Assembly: GCA_964529415.1 (NCBI GenBank)
Contig: CAZGWD010000002.1
Span: 62,001-126,000 of the forward strand
Origin: CAYMPH01 sp964529415
GTDB lineage: Bacteria > Spirochaetota > UBA4802 > UBA5550
Direction: 5' to 3'
DNA: 64,000 nucleotides
The notes below the pieces were generated by a model, which was not told the origin of the DNA, ran no database searches, and saw only the letters and a list, made by a program, of their open reading frames with translations. Made by a program: the position numbers and the translations under genes. Each line of letters starts with the position of its first letter. The first letter of the stretch is position 1. Positions 42,559-52,284 of this stretch are shown piece after piece.

Positions 42559-43821
42559 TCATTTTTTTTTGTATTTTTCTGCAATTTCAATCAACCGGTC
42601 AATCATATTTCCATAAACATTTTTAGCAATAAATTTTTCCCTGTACAATTTTAATGAATTTTCAGACATTTTTTTATGCAAAACCGGATTATCATATAAA
42701 TTCATCAACATTCTAATCAGGTCAGATACATTATTATTCTGATACGTTACACCAGCTTCATTTTTATTCAGCAGATCCTCGAGAGAACCCTTCAGGCTTG
42801 AAACAACAGGAAGGCCTGCGGACATATATTCAATGGATTTATTCGGATATGAAATTATAAAATCAGTGGTGCTTTTATACGGCGCAAGACCGGCTTTTGA
42901 CAGCCTGAGCAATGTCCATATCTGAGCTGAATTGATCCACCCTGGAAAAATAATATTTTTCAGGCCGGATGCCATAATCTTACAATCATCAAGCATTTCT
43001 CCGGAACCGCATATAACAAATCTGATATTAACTTTTTCATCCTGCAAAATTTTTGCTGCTTTTATGACTGTATCGAGTTCAAACTGCCTGCCAACTGTAC
43101 CGAAAAACGAAACAGTAAAAGTTTTTGATGAAGATGAAATACCAATATTCTTCCAGAACAGGTTTGCTTCTTTTATCATTTTTTTATCCGGAGTTTTATC
43201 GTCGTAAGCAAGAGGATATTCCGAATCAAAATTATTTTTTTTCCTGCCTGCATAGCCAAGAGCCCAGGAAACATAACCGTTTGTTATTCCAAAAAGAGCA
43301 TCAGCTTTTCCAAAAATTTCTTTTGCACCGGAAAACATCGGATGCAGAACAAGTCGGGCAAGCGGCTTAAAAAAACCAGGTGCAAGATTTAAAAAAATAT
43401 CCGGCCACATGTCGCGCGAATCAATGACAACAGGCACATGAAATTTTTCACCGTAACGTACAGCCTGGATGCATAGCTCTATGGTCGGGTATGAGGCAAG
43501 AATAATGTCAGGTTTTTTTTCAGTCTGTGAAAGATTTGCGAATTGTGCTGCGGAGTTTTTGTGGCTTATAATTCTTGAAATGGAAATATTGGATTTATAA
43601 GAGGATGATTTAAGAAGAATTATTTTGTAATTTTTCCTGATTTGAATTTCAGTGTTTTCAGTGAATCGCTGCTTTTTTTTTGTATGGTCAAATGTTGATG
43701 TCCAGAAAACAACATCATGTCCTTTTGCTGAGAGCATTTCTGCGAGAATTCCGGCTCTTAAAAGTCTTTCAGATCCATCTGTTGGAAGAGGCTCCCCGAC
43801 AGTAATCAGCCAGATTCTCAT
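42559..43821 (-). CDS. GT4-family glycosyltransferase (GT-B)
   Basis: The 420-residue protein has a GT-B layout. The N-terminal domain has WLITVGEPLPTDG, and the C-terminal domain begins near FTVSFFGTVGRQFELDTVI and carries FVICGSGEMLDDC and YMSAGLPVVSSLKGSLEDLL, where the EX7E-like region binds the nucleotide sugar. It resembles WbuB-type GT4 enzymes that add N-acetyl sugars. It acts on the cytoplasmic face on lipid-linked intermediates. GAGGAATTAGTAA precedes the ATG. The acceptor and donor are unknown. Confidence 0.88.
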   Translation of the reverse strand: MRIWLITVGEPLPTDGSERLLRAGILAEMLSAKGHDVVFWTSTFDHTKKKQRFTENTEIQIRKNYKIILLKSSSYKSNISISRIISHKNSAAQFANLSQTEKKPDIILASYPTIELCIQAVRYGEKFHVPVVIDSRDMWPDIFLNLAPGFFKPLARLVLHPMFSGAKEIFGKADALFGITNGYVSWALGYAGRKKNNFDSEYPLAYDDKTPDKKMIKEANLFWKNIGISSSSKTFTVSFFGTVGRQFELDTVIKAAKILQDEKVNIRFVICGSGEMLDDCKIMASGLKNIIFPGWINSAQIWTLLRLSKAGLAPYKSTTDFIISYPNKSIEYMSAGLPVVSSLKGSLEDLLNKNEAGVTYQNNNVSDLIRMLMNLYDNPVLHKKMSENSLKLYREKFIAKNVYGNMIDRLIEIAEKYKKK

Positions 43822-43872
43822 TTACTAATTCCTCACTTGATTCAGGTCGATTTAAATCCCAGTAAGAGATTA

Positions 43873-44988
43873 TCAATGAATGCCGGTCAAAATGTCAACA
43901 ATCCTTTTTCCGGCTTTACCATCTCCATAGAGTTTTTTTGAGAAATCAGCTTTTTTACCGGAGATCTTTTTTTCAGCAGCAATAATTTTATTAAAATCTG
44001 CACCTGCAAGCTCATTAAATCCGTTTTCAACAAGCTCAACCCATTCTGTTTCATCGCGCAGTGTTATGCAAAGCTTATGGAAAAAGCAGGCTTCCTTCTG
44101 CACACCGCCGCTGTCCGTGAAAACTCCGGAGCAGTCTGATAATAGCCCGATCATATCAAAATATCCGACCGGATCAATAAACCTGATTTTATCGCATATA
44201 GATTTGCTGAAATCTGACGATTCAATAAACTTCTTGGTTCTCGGATGAAGCGGCAGAATTACAGGATTTTTTTCCGAGATTTCATTCAGCGCTTTTAGAA
44301 TACTGCTGAGCCTGACAGGATCATCTGTATTTTCAGCTCTGTGAATGGTTGCAAGATAAAATCCGTTTTTAAATTCAGATAATATTTTTTCAGTATCAGG
44401 AGTAAAAACAGCAATGGATTTATAAAATAATGCTGCATCATACATTACGTCTCCGGTATTTTTTACAATAAAACCGCCAGAAGAACTAATACATTTTACT
44501 CCATCAATAATTCCTTCAGCTGATAAATTTTTAATTGCTGTCTCAGTCGGACACAGCAGCAATTTTGAAATTCTGTCAGTTATAATTCTGTTCACTTCCT
44601 CAGGCATATTAAAGTTAAAGGACCTGAGTCCTGCTTCGACATGACCCACAGGTATATGAAGCTTTACAGCTGCAAGGGCTCCTGCAAGAGTCGAATTAGT
44701 ATCTCCGTAAACCAGCACAGTATCCGGTTTTTCGCTTATCAGAACTTTTTCAATCGCTTCAAACATTCTTCCGGTCATTGCTCCATGAGACAACCCGCTG
44801 ATTTCAAGATTATAATCCGGTTTGGGAATTTTCATCTCATCAAAAAAAATCTCGCTCATGTTTGCATCGAAATGCTGTCCGGTGTGAATTAAAACTTCTT
44901 CAATGCCGGTTCTGCTTCGTATTTCGCGGCTCACAACTGCTGCTTTAACAAACTGAGGGCGGGCGCCGATTACTGTTACTATTTTCAT
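43873..44988 (-). CDS. wecB: UDP-N-acetylglucosamine 2-epimerase (non-hydrolysing)
   Basis: The 371-residue protein has the WecB motifs TVIGARPQFVKAA, HTGQHFDANMS, VYGDTNSTLAGAL, GHVEAGLRSF and EVNRIITDRIS, and in the C-terminal domain HRAENTDD and TDSGGVQKEACFF. It converts UDP-GlcNAc to UDP-ManNAc or acts on a related 2-acetamido sugar; in LPS clusters, relatives work on UDP-2,3-diacetamido or UDP-FucNAc substrates, so exact substrate is open. It sits between the GT4 gene and the acyltransferase genes. Confidence 0.92.
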   Translation of the reverse strand: MKIVTVIGARPQFVKAAVVSREIRSRTGIEEVLIHTGQHFDANMSEIFFDEMKIPKPDYNLEISGLSHGAMTGRMFEAIEKVLISEKPDTVLVYGDTNSTLAGALAAVKLHIPVGHVEAGLRSFNFNMPEEVNRIITDRISKLLLCPTETAIKNLSAEGIIDGVKCISSSGGFIVKNTGDVMYDAALFYKSIAVFTPDTEKILSEFKNGFYLATIHRAENTDDPVRLSSILKALNEISEKNPVILPLHPRTKKFIESSDFSKSICDKIRFIDPVGYFDMIGLLSDCSGVFTDSGGVQKEACFFHKLCITLRDETEWVELVENGFNELAGADFNKIIAAEKKISGKKADFSKKLYGDGKAGKRIVDILTGIH

Positions 44989-45102
44989 TTATTTTCTCTG
45001 TTGTCCCGTTAAATTAATGAATATACAAAATATACTAATAATTCCAATGCTGATAGTTATCATTATAAGCTGCCAAATACTCAATAATTCTGCAGCATCT
45101 TT

Positions 45103-46299
45103 TTATTCTTTTTTTATTATAAATGTTTTATTAAAAAGAATCATAAAATAATTTTTAAAGTTCTGAAAATTAAAATCAATAATTTTCCTGTCATAACCTC
45201 TAAACATTTTATCATATATAATATTGGCTAATTTTAATCCTGGTCGATCAATATATTTAGTCATTAAAAATGAAAATACAAAAATTAGAAGCAAAGATAG
45301 TATATATGCAACAACTCTGCTAATGATTGGAGAATGGATATACTCATTGCGAATATAGATTATAAATAATTTAGTGAAATAAGTCAATACTATCATATGA
45401 ATTAAATACATGGAAAATGATATTTTTCCTAAAGAAACTAACAATTTCGAAGAAAAGAGTTTATTCATCTTATCCGAATTCATTAAAACCATCAACAATA
45501 AAGTCGCTCCCAATGAATGGTATATAATAAAAATTTCTTTTGTCGAATTAAAATACATAAAGGAATAAATAGTTGTGCTGATAGTTTTCTGATCAAATAA
45601 TGTTGGATATGATCCAAGGAACAATGCAATCAACAATAAAACAACTTTAATAATATTGCTTTTTATGTAATTCCCATATAAAACATATAAATCACTTAAT
45701 AATATCCCTGCAAAAAACGAAAAGTAGTGAGTTCCCCAAAAAAAAATCATAAGAAAAATGTAACCAAAAATACGGTTTCTTTTAGCATAAAAAATCAGAC
45801 AAAATCCGAAAACCAGAAAAGAGCCGGATAATTCATAATACATGGTCCATACTACAGGACTGTATTTATTTGATGGCGTTAAAAAACAACCGATAAATCC
45901 TTCATATAATACATCAAATATGCCGGTGTCTTTAATTGTAGAAGAAATATTTTCAGGATTGATTTTCATGAGTAAATATATTAACAGGATCGAAAAAGCA
46001 ACAGGAATTACAAGCCTGATATATCTTTTAAATGCAGTTGATATTATTGATTCGACTTCTTCTGTTTTAAAAAATTTATAACTTAAAACAAAACCGCTTA
46101 AAACAAAAAAAATTGATACAGAAAAAAGACCGTTAAAAAAAACATTAAGCGGGGATTTAGCAATATACTCTATCAGTTTATTCGGATAATCACTATTAGG
46201 CAGCACTAAAACAGGGAAATATGAAACAATAAAATGGAATAAGACAACAATTAATGCAGCAATACCTCTTAATCCTTCTAAATTCTGTAATTTTTTCAC
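45103..46299 (-). CDS. Acyltransferase-3 family O-acyltransferase, downstream copy
   Basis: The 398-residue membrane protein has the family start NLEGLRGIAALIVVLFHF, in which RG and the His of the following helix are conserved, and about ten membrane helices. It has no fused SGNH domain. AT3 enzymes move acetyl or other acyl groups across the membrane onto sugars. It is nearly identical to the adjacent copy (46408-47562) through the first 100 residues, starts with the same GTG, and diverges toward the C-terminus. Its leader carries TTAATTATTTTCCAA, a copy of the last codons of the AlgX-like gene, showing that it arose by tandem duplication of the upstream copy. Confidence 0.88.
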   Translation of the reverse strand: MKKLQNLEGLRGIAALIVVLFHFIVSYFPVLVLPNSDYPNKLIEYIAKSPLNVFFNGLFSVSIFFVLSGFVLSYKFFKTEEVESIISTAFKRYIRLVIPVAFSILLIYLLMKINPENISSTIKDTGIFDVLYEGFIGCFLTPSNKYSPVVWTMYYELSGSFLVFGFCLIFYAKRNRIFGYIFLMIFFWGTHYFSFFAGILLSDLYVLYGNYIKSNIIKVVLLLIALFLGSYPTLFDQKTISTTIYSFMYFNSTKEIFIIYHSLGATLLLMVLMNSDKMNKLFSSKLLVSLGKISFSMYLIHMIVLTYFTKLFIIYIRNEYIHSPIISRVVAYILSLLLIFVFSFLMTKYIDRPGLKLANIIYDKMFRGYDRKIIDFNFQNFKNYFMILFNKTFIIKKE

Positions 46300-46407
46300 A
46301 AAAAATCCTTTTAATTATTTTCCAAACAAGTTAAATAATCCAAGATTCAATTTAATAACATAATCAATATTTAATTTATATAGGTATGAATTTATTAATA
46401 AGAATAT

Positions 46408-47562
46408 CTAAATGATTTTTATCTTGTGGAAATCTATATATAAAATTTTATTTCGAACAATTCCTTTAAAAAATTTATCATATACATAATTTGCTATTTT
46501 TATGCCAGATTGATCAATATATTTAGTAATAAAAATAGAGAATAAAAAAATAACAATTAAAGAGATAAAGAGAGTGAAAATTTTACTAATAACAGGGGAA
46601 AAGATAACCCCATTGCGAATATAGTTTAAAAAATAATCAGTGAAATACTGATATACAATTATATGAATTAAATACATGGAGAATGATATTTTTCCTAAAA
46701 ATACAAAAAATCTTGAAGAAAATAGTTTATTCAGATTATCCGAGTTAACTAAAACCATTAATAACAACGTCGCACCCAATGAATGGTATATAATATAATT
46801 TTTTGTCAGATTAAAATAAATAAAAGAATAAATAGTTGTGCTGATAGTTTTCTGATCAAATAGTGTCGGATATGATCCAATAAATAATGCAATCAATAAT
46901 AAAACGACTTTAATTAAATTGCTTTTTATATAATTCCCATATGAAATATTTAAATCACTTAATAATACACCTGTTAAAAATGAAAAATAATGTGTTCCCC
47001 AAAAGATTATCATTAAAAATAAATATCCGAAAATACGGTTTCTTTTATCACAAAAAATTAAACAAAAACCGAAAACCAGAAAAGAGCCTGATAATTCAAA
47101 ATACATAGTCCATACTACAGGATTGTACTTATTTGAACCAGTTAAAAAACATCCTATAAATCCTTCGTGTAATGCGTCAAAAATGTTTGGTTTTCGGAAA
47201 ATGGAATAAATATTTTCAGAATCGATTTTAGTAAGTATATATATTAACAGGATCGAAAAGGCAACAGGAATAACAAGTCTGATATATCTTTTAAATGCAG
47301 TTGATATTATTGATTCAGCTTCTTCAGTTTTGAAAAATTTATAACTTAAAACAAAACCGCTTAAAACAAAAAAAATTGATACTGAAAAAAGACCATTAAA
47401 AAATACATTCAGCGGGGATTTTGCAATAAATTCTATCAGTTTATTCGGATAATCACTATTAGGCAGCACTAAGACAGGGTAATATGAACCAATAAAATGG
47501 AATAAGACAACAATTAATGCAGCAATACCTCTTAATCCTTCTAAATTCTGTAATTTTTTCAC
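46408..47562 (-). CDS. Acyltransferase-3 family O-acyltransferase, upstream copy
   Basis: The 384-residue membrane protein is a paralogue of the gene at 45103-46299. Both share a GTG start behind AAAAGG and nearly the same first 100 residues, while the middle loops and C-terminal helices differ. It follows the stop of the AlgX-like gene by 11 bases and is probably translated from the same message. Two copies that share the membrane core but differ in loops may acylate different sugar positions. The family role is O-acylation of surface glycans. Confidence 0.88.
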   Translation of the reverse strand: MKKLQNLEGLRGIAALIVVLFHFIGSYYPVLVLPNSDYPNKLIEFIAKSPLNVFFNGLFSVSIFFVLSGFVLSYKFFKTEEAESIISTAFKRYIRLVIPVAFSILLIYILTKIDSENIYSIFRKPNIFDALHEGFIGCFLTGSNKYNPVVWTMYFELSGSFLVFGFCLIFCDKRNRIFGYLFLMIIFWGTHYFSFLTGVLLSDLNISYGNYIKSNLIKVVLLLIALFIGSYPTLFDQKTISTTIYSFIYFNLTKNYIIYHSLGATLLLMVLVNSDNLNKLFSSRFFVFLGKISFSMYLIHIIVYQYFTDYFLNYIRNGVIFSPVISKIFTLFISLIVIFLFSIFITKYIDQSGIKIANYVYDKFFKGIVRNKILYIDFHKIKII

Positions 47563-47573
47563 AAAAAATCCTT

Positions 47574-48722
47574 TTAATTATTTTCCAAGATGGAATATAT
47601 TAGAACATCTGACATTCTTTCAACAAATTCATAAATTACAATATCAGGTTTTTCTTTTTCAATAATATTTAAGTCTATTGTATAACTATAATTATAAATT
47701 ACTTCAGAAAAAGATTCTGATAAAAATTGCATCATCAAAACCGAAAAAGAATCACCAAACATTACTACTTTCGGGAAGGTGTTGATATTTAATTTAGTTA
47801 TTGCAGATTTATTGCCATTTTTTGCTGTATAACCCTTATAAATATTATTTGAATAATTTACAGGAACGTTTAAATTTATTTCCGAATCATTTAATTCTCC
47901 AGAATAATTTATAAAAGATGCCAGATCACCAATACCGGAATTTTCTGTTGACTTGATGCTTAAATCCTTTCTGAAATTATCATTAACAATATAACCTTTA
48001 TCAGAAACGGTGTTTATAATATCTTCATATGCTATATAAGCTCCCAGACTATTCCAGTGTGTATCTGTTTTATAATATAAAGGAAATTTATATTCTTTTT
48101 TGGCTTTAAGCAATGAAAATCGAGTATCAATATATTTAATATCAATTTCATTGGCAATAGAATTGATTTGATCTGCTCTTGTCAATGAACTCTTTTTATG
48201 ATTAATGATGTCTGGAAGAAACTCACTATAAACAGACTGTTTATTTGACCCGATAACAAATATCAGATCTATATTCATTTTGCTGAATTTTTTTTTCAGT
48301 ACCAGTAAGTTTTGTTTAAGAATAAACATCTCTTTTTCAGTAAATAATGCTTTTCCGTAAAAATCTTTAAAACTTATCCCCCCCCACATTGAATCATAAA
48401 ACAACCAGCCGTTTTTCCCAATAATAATATCTTTTCGCGGACTTACATTCAATAATTTTATATTTAACATTGAATTTAAATGGATTAAATTTGATCTTAA
48501 CCCGTAATGGTCATTAAAAAATAACTCAAAAAGTTTAAAATAATTTTCACATGTTTTCAAATCATATAAAAGAGATAAATCTGGAGGTTTTGCATAAATC
48601 CTCTGCTCTTTTATTTCTCTCTCAGGCAGATATTTAAACAGCATCTGAGATACAGGTAAAAATAAAATAATAATAAAAATAATATTGAAAATATTATTTT
48701 TATTATGTGTTAAATTTTTCAT
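47574..48722 (-). CDS. AlgX/AlgJ-like SGNH O-acetyltransferase
   Basis: From the ATG at 48722 the protein has about 382 residues. One N-terminal membrane segment (about 10-28) exports it to the periplasm. An AlgX/AlgJ-type SGNH domain follows: IIGKNGWLFYDS, VIGSNKQSVY, YKTDTHWNSLGAY with the catalytic Asp-His, and VVMFGDSFS with the Ser nucleophile region. Such proteins acetylate polysaccharides using acetyl groups passed across the membrane by an AlgI-like MBOAT protein, and the gene upstream encodes exactly that. A TTG 11 codons upstream is a less likely start. Confidence 0.85.
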   Translation of the reverse strand: MKNLTHNKNNIFNIIFIIILFLPVSQMLFKYLPEREIKEQRIYAKPPDLSLLYDLKTCENYFKLFELFFNDHYGLRSNLIHLNSMLNIKLLNVSPRKDIIIGKNGWLFYDSMWGGISFKDFYGKALFTEKEMFILKQNLLVLKKKFSKMNIDLIFVIGSNKQSVYSEFLPDIINHKKSSLTRADQINSIANEIDIKYIDTRFSLLKAKKEYKFPLYYKTDTHWNSLGAYIAYEDIINTVSDKGYIVNDNFRKDLSIKSTENSGIGDLASFINYSGELNDSEINLNVPVNYSNNIYKGYTAKNGNKSAITKLNINTFPKVVMFGDSFSVLMMQFLSESFSEVIYNYSYTIDLNIIEKEKPDIVIYEFVERMSDVLIYSILENN

Positions 48723-48775
48723 TTTATTATTTAATGCTTCCTTATTTAAATTCAAATAACATTATTATTAATAAA

Positions 48776-50227
48776 TTAGAAACGAAAATAAATAAATGGA
48801 TTATATGTGGAACTTGAAAGGATAATAGCACTCAAAATAAATAACAGAATAATAACTATTTTATATCCATATGTAATTGCATTAAAAAAAATAACGTTTC
48901 TGCATAGTTCAGAATAAGTAATCCTCTTTTTTATCAAGTCAATTACTGGTGTTGAAAAAAGCATACCTATAAAAAATACTATTGCTATTTTAAGGTCAAT
49001 AAATTCAAGAATATTATATAAATTAAAACTGTTAAATCCAAACATATTTTTCAGAATTCCTATAGCATGAGATTTACTATCAGACCGGAAAAAGACCCAG
49101 CCAATCATTACAACTAATAAAGTATATGAATGTTGAAAAATTGAACTTCTTCTATCAATAAATCTGCCGATAAAAGTCCGCTCAAGGATTAGAAATACTC
49201 CATGCCAGCAGCCCCAAATTATAAATAACCAGCTTGCACCATGCCATAATCCGCAAAGAAAAAAAACAAAAAGTAAATTTAAATAATTTCTAATTTCCCC
49301 CATTCTGTTTCCGCCAAGAGGTAAATATAAATAATCCCTGAACCATGTTGATAATGAAATATGCCAGCGGCGCCAGAATTCACGGATTGATTTTGATATG
49401 TACGGATAATTAAAATTTTCTAAAAAATCAAAACCCAACATTTTTCCAAGGCCAATCGCCATATCAGAATATCCTGAAAAATCAAAAAATATCTGAAGAG
49501 TATAGCAGATTACGCCAAGCCATGCAACTCCGAATGATAATTCGCTGATCTGCATTGCAAATATTGTATCCGCGACAGATCCGATATTGTTTGCAATGAT
49601 TACTTTTTTGGCTAAACCTATTATAAATCTCTCAATTCCATGAAAAAAATTCTCAGATGTAACTACACGATCAGCAATCTGGGTGGATATATCTTTGTAT
49701 CTGACAATAGGACCTGCAATCAACTGCGGAAATAAAGCTTTATACATAGAAAAATTTATAAAGCTCTTCTGAGCTGAAATATCTTTTCTATAAATATCAA
49801 TTATATATGATACTGCCTGAAAAGTAAAAAATGATATTCCGATTGGAAGGTGAATTTTTGGATTCCCAAATTGGAAACTGAAAAATTTTATTAGAATATT
49901 ATTAATATTTGCAATTATAAAATTAAAATATTTAAAGAAAAAAAGAAGTCCAATATTAAAAAAAAGTCCAAGTATCAATGCTGCTTTTGCAAAAAATATT
50001 CCTTTTGAAGAATTTAATAATTGAAATTTTTCAATATAGATACCGAATATATAATTAAAAATCATATAAATCAGCATTATTGAAACGTACTTGCCTTCAC
50101 CCCAGAAATAGAATATAAGACTCATTATTAATATGAAAAAATTTCTGTATTCTTTTTTTATAATAAAATAAAATACTATAAAAAAAGGCAAGAATAGGAA
50201 TAGAAATACAATTGAGCTGAAGACCAT
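48776..50227 (-). CDS. AlgI/DltB-like MBOAT O-acyltransferase
   Basis: The 483-residue membrane protein has about eleven helices and the MBOAT signatures: FSGYSDMAIGLGKMLGF, NFNYPYISKSIREFWRRWHISLSTWFRDYLY, and GLWHGASWLFIIWGCWHG containing the catalytic His. AlgI-type proteins move acetyl groups from cytoplasmic donors to periplasmic acetyltransferases such as AlgX. The AlgX-like gene lies 20-50 bases downstream, so the two likely form a glycan O-acetylation pair. AGGATAATTAAA precedes the ATG. Confidence 0.93.
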   Translation of the reverse strand: MVFSSIVFLFLFLPFFIVFYFIIKKEYRNFFILIMSLIFYFWGEGKYVSIMLIYMIFNYIFGIYIEKFQLLNSSKGIFFAKAALILGLFFNIGLLFFFKYFNFIIANINNILIKFFSFQFGNPKIHLPIGISFFTFQAVSYIIDIYRKDISAQKSFINFSMYKALFPQLIAGPIVRYKDISTQIADRVVTSENFFHGIERFIIGLAKKVIIANNIGSVADTIFAMQISELSFGVAWLGVICYTLQIFFDFSGYSDMAIGLGKMLGFDFLENFNYPYISKSIREFWRRWHISLSTWFRDYLYLPLGGNRMGEIRNYLNLLFVFFLCGLWHGASWLFIIWGCWHGVFLILERTFIGRFIDRRSSIFQHSYTLLVVMIGWVFFRSDSKSHAIGILKNMFGFNSFNLYNILEFIDLKIAIVFFIGMLFSTPVIDLIKKRITYSELCRNVIFFNAITYGYKIVIILLFILSAIILSSSTYNPFIYFRF

Positions 50228-50307
50228 TTTAATTATCCTAAAATTTCTGCTATCAAATCACTGAAGTGATGATTCATAAAACAATTTATTTCATTAAACA
50301 ATATTAA

Positions 50308-52284
50308 TTATCTCAAATCGATTGATTGGATTTCGTATGCAAAATCTTTTTCAGAGGTAACAGGCAAATATAAATGACCAAAACCGGCACTATTTGGCGG
50401 GAAAAAATACACTTTCTGGTATGACCAGGTATTGTTTATAGCAATCATACTGGATGTTGAATATAATAAAACTTTATTATTTATATCGTACCAGTCAATT
50501 TTAACAGAAACCGTATTTTTAATCAGGCTGCCTATAGAAGCTGTATTCTTGCCGTTAGTTGATTTAATTTTAATAACTATAATTTTACCTTTAAGCATTG
50601 AAGCGGGAATATTAATCCAGCGTACATCTCCGGATAGAACATTAATGTTACCATCGGAATTAAATTTGAAGTTATTTTTTCCCAATTCAAACAAATCACT
50701 TTGTCTTTTATCAAATATCTTCCCTTTTATTGGCAATGCTTCAATATTTACAATATTTCCTAATACCATTGCAATACTTACAGGAACATATCGAAAAACC
50801 GGATTATCCATTGGATTAGAAAGTATTGCAAAATCATAATTATCCGGAATATACTTATATCCCAATTCCGGCATTAAAACTTCTATATTCAATTTCGACC
50901 TGAGATTAACTTTACTGAATGTATCTCCGATTGTTGCAGCTTCTGTAAATGAATCTGCACCGCCTATTATCCAAATATTCCCGGGATTTCCAAATATTAT
51001 TCCTCTATGTCCAATTGGTGAAACACTGTTAAGCGCCCCTGCAATTGAGTTGGCTGTTTGAGATGAATTTACTTGCACCATTGTATTTAAATTCTTTGAA
51101 GCAAGAAAAAAAATATTTGTAAATAAAATTATAACAACCGGAATATACCTCCAGTTACCTTTAAATAATTGAATCCAAAAAACCGGAACCAGTATTCCTG
51201 CTGAAAAAACCCAACGCGGATGCTGATATAGCGTTCCTGGTAATGAAGAAACCAATAATATGGAAATAATTATAAAAAATAAAGCATATATAGAAATAAA
51301 TCTATTGTTTAATTTTTTTTTAAGTAATAGAATTAGAAATAAAATTATTATTAATGCAATTGCAACAATTGAAAATAAAAGCCCTGATCTGTTTATATCA
51401 ATGCTTCTTGAACCCCACAAATAAGCATAACCATAATTGCCCAAAAAAAACAGATTATAAAAATAAGCCAAAAAACATTGAATTGTATCAAGACCAATTT
51501 TAATCTGCTGATTGGCAGTTCCTATGAACATTGAACGGTTATAACCAATTGAAGCAAGTGCGAATGACAATAAAGGAATTAAAAATAATGATAATGCCCA
51601 GATTATTTTATAAATTTTTATATTTGTTTTAACTTTAATAAATTCATATGCTATAAAAATAATTGCTGCAGCTGCAAGAGCGGCAATATACTTTTCACTT
51701 ATAAAAACAGTAATAATCGAGAAAACAAATGTCAATATTGCGAACTTGAGATTCCATGCATCTTTTATTGTAAACCATAGAAGCAGCAGAAAAGTAAAAA
51801 AAGCACCTGTTGATAAAAGATCAAGCAAACCTGCACAATAATCATAATAAAACATTATTCCATAGCGTGATGTTAAAACAGTAGCAACCAATAGCAAAGC
51901 AATAATTCTGCCGGTTTTAAATATTCTTGTTGAAGCATAATATAAAATAATATTTATCCAGATATATGACAAAGTAATTAATTCCGCATAAATTATGCGT
52001 TCGGCCTTAAAATGTGCCAATGATGCGAGTATTGCATTAAAAACGATTCTTGGTTTATAAGAGGCATTTAATTCATGAAATATTTTAATAAATGAATAAT
52101 CAAATTTAACAGCATAACGCAATGACCACAGCTCGTCCCCAAAAAAATATGGATGATATGCAAGAGCAGTAGCGAATATTGATGCCAATATTATGAAAAA
52201 AATATCATATATAACATACAGACTATCATTTCCTGAATGATTACTTCTGATTATCTGAATTTTATCTCGCAGAAAAGAAAACAC
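50308..52284 (-). CDS. GT-C fold polytopic glycosyltransferase-like protein
   Basis: The 658-residue protein has about ten to twelve membrane helices in the first 420 residues and a C-terminal periplasmic domain of about 230 residues rich in beta strands. The first periplasmic loop contains YHPYFFGDELWSLRYAV, where an Asp-Glu pair fits the catalytic acid region of GT-C enzymes that use polyprenyl-phosphate sugars (ArnT/PMT type). It starts with GTG directly after the stop of a GT2 gene that would make such a donor, so a lipid-linked sugar route is inferred. The exact family is not certain. Confidence 0.7.
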   Translation of the reverse strand: MFSFLRDKIQIIRSNHSGNDSLYVIYDIFFIILASIFATALAYHPYFFGDELWSLRYAVKFDYSFIKIFHELNASYKPRIVFNAILASLAHFKAERIIYAELITLSYIWINIILYYASTRIFKTGRIIALLLVATVLTSRYGIMFYYDYCAGLLDLLSTGAFFTFLLLLWFTIKDAWNLKFAILTFVFSIITVFISEKYIAALAAAAIIFIAYEFIKVKTNIKIYKIIWALSLFLIPLLSFALASIGYNRSMFIGTANQQIKIGLDTIQCFLAYFYNLFFLGNYGYAYLWGSRSIDINRSGLLFSIVAIALIIILFLILLLKKKLNNRFISIYALFFIIISILLVSSLPGTLYQHPRWVFSAGILVPVFWIQLFKGNWRYIPVVIILFTNIFFLASKNLNTMVQVNSSQTANSIAGALNSVSPIGHRGIIFGNPGNIWIIGGADSFTEAATIGDTFSKVNLRSKLNIEVLMPELGYKYIPDNYDFAILSNPMDNPVFRYVPVSIAMVLGNIVNIEALPIKGKIFDKRQSDLFELGKNNFKFNSDGNINVLSGDVRWINIPASMLKGKIIVIKIKSTNGKNTASIGSLIKNTVSVKIDWYDINNKVLLYSTSSMIAINNTWSYQKVYFFPPNSAGFGHLYLPVTSEKDFAYEIQSIDLR

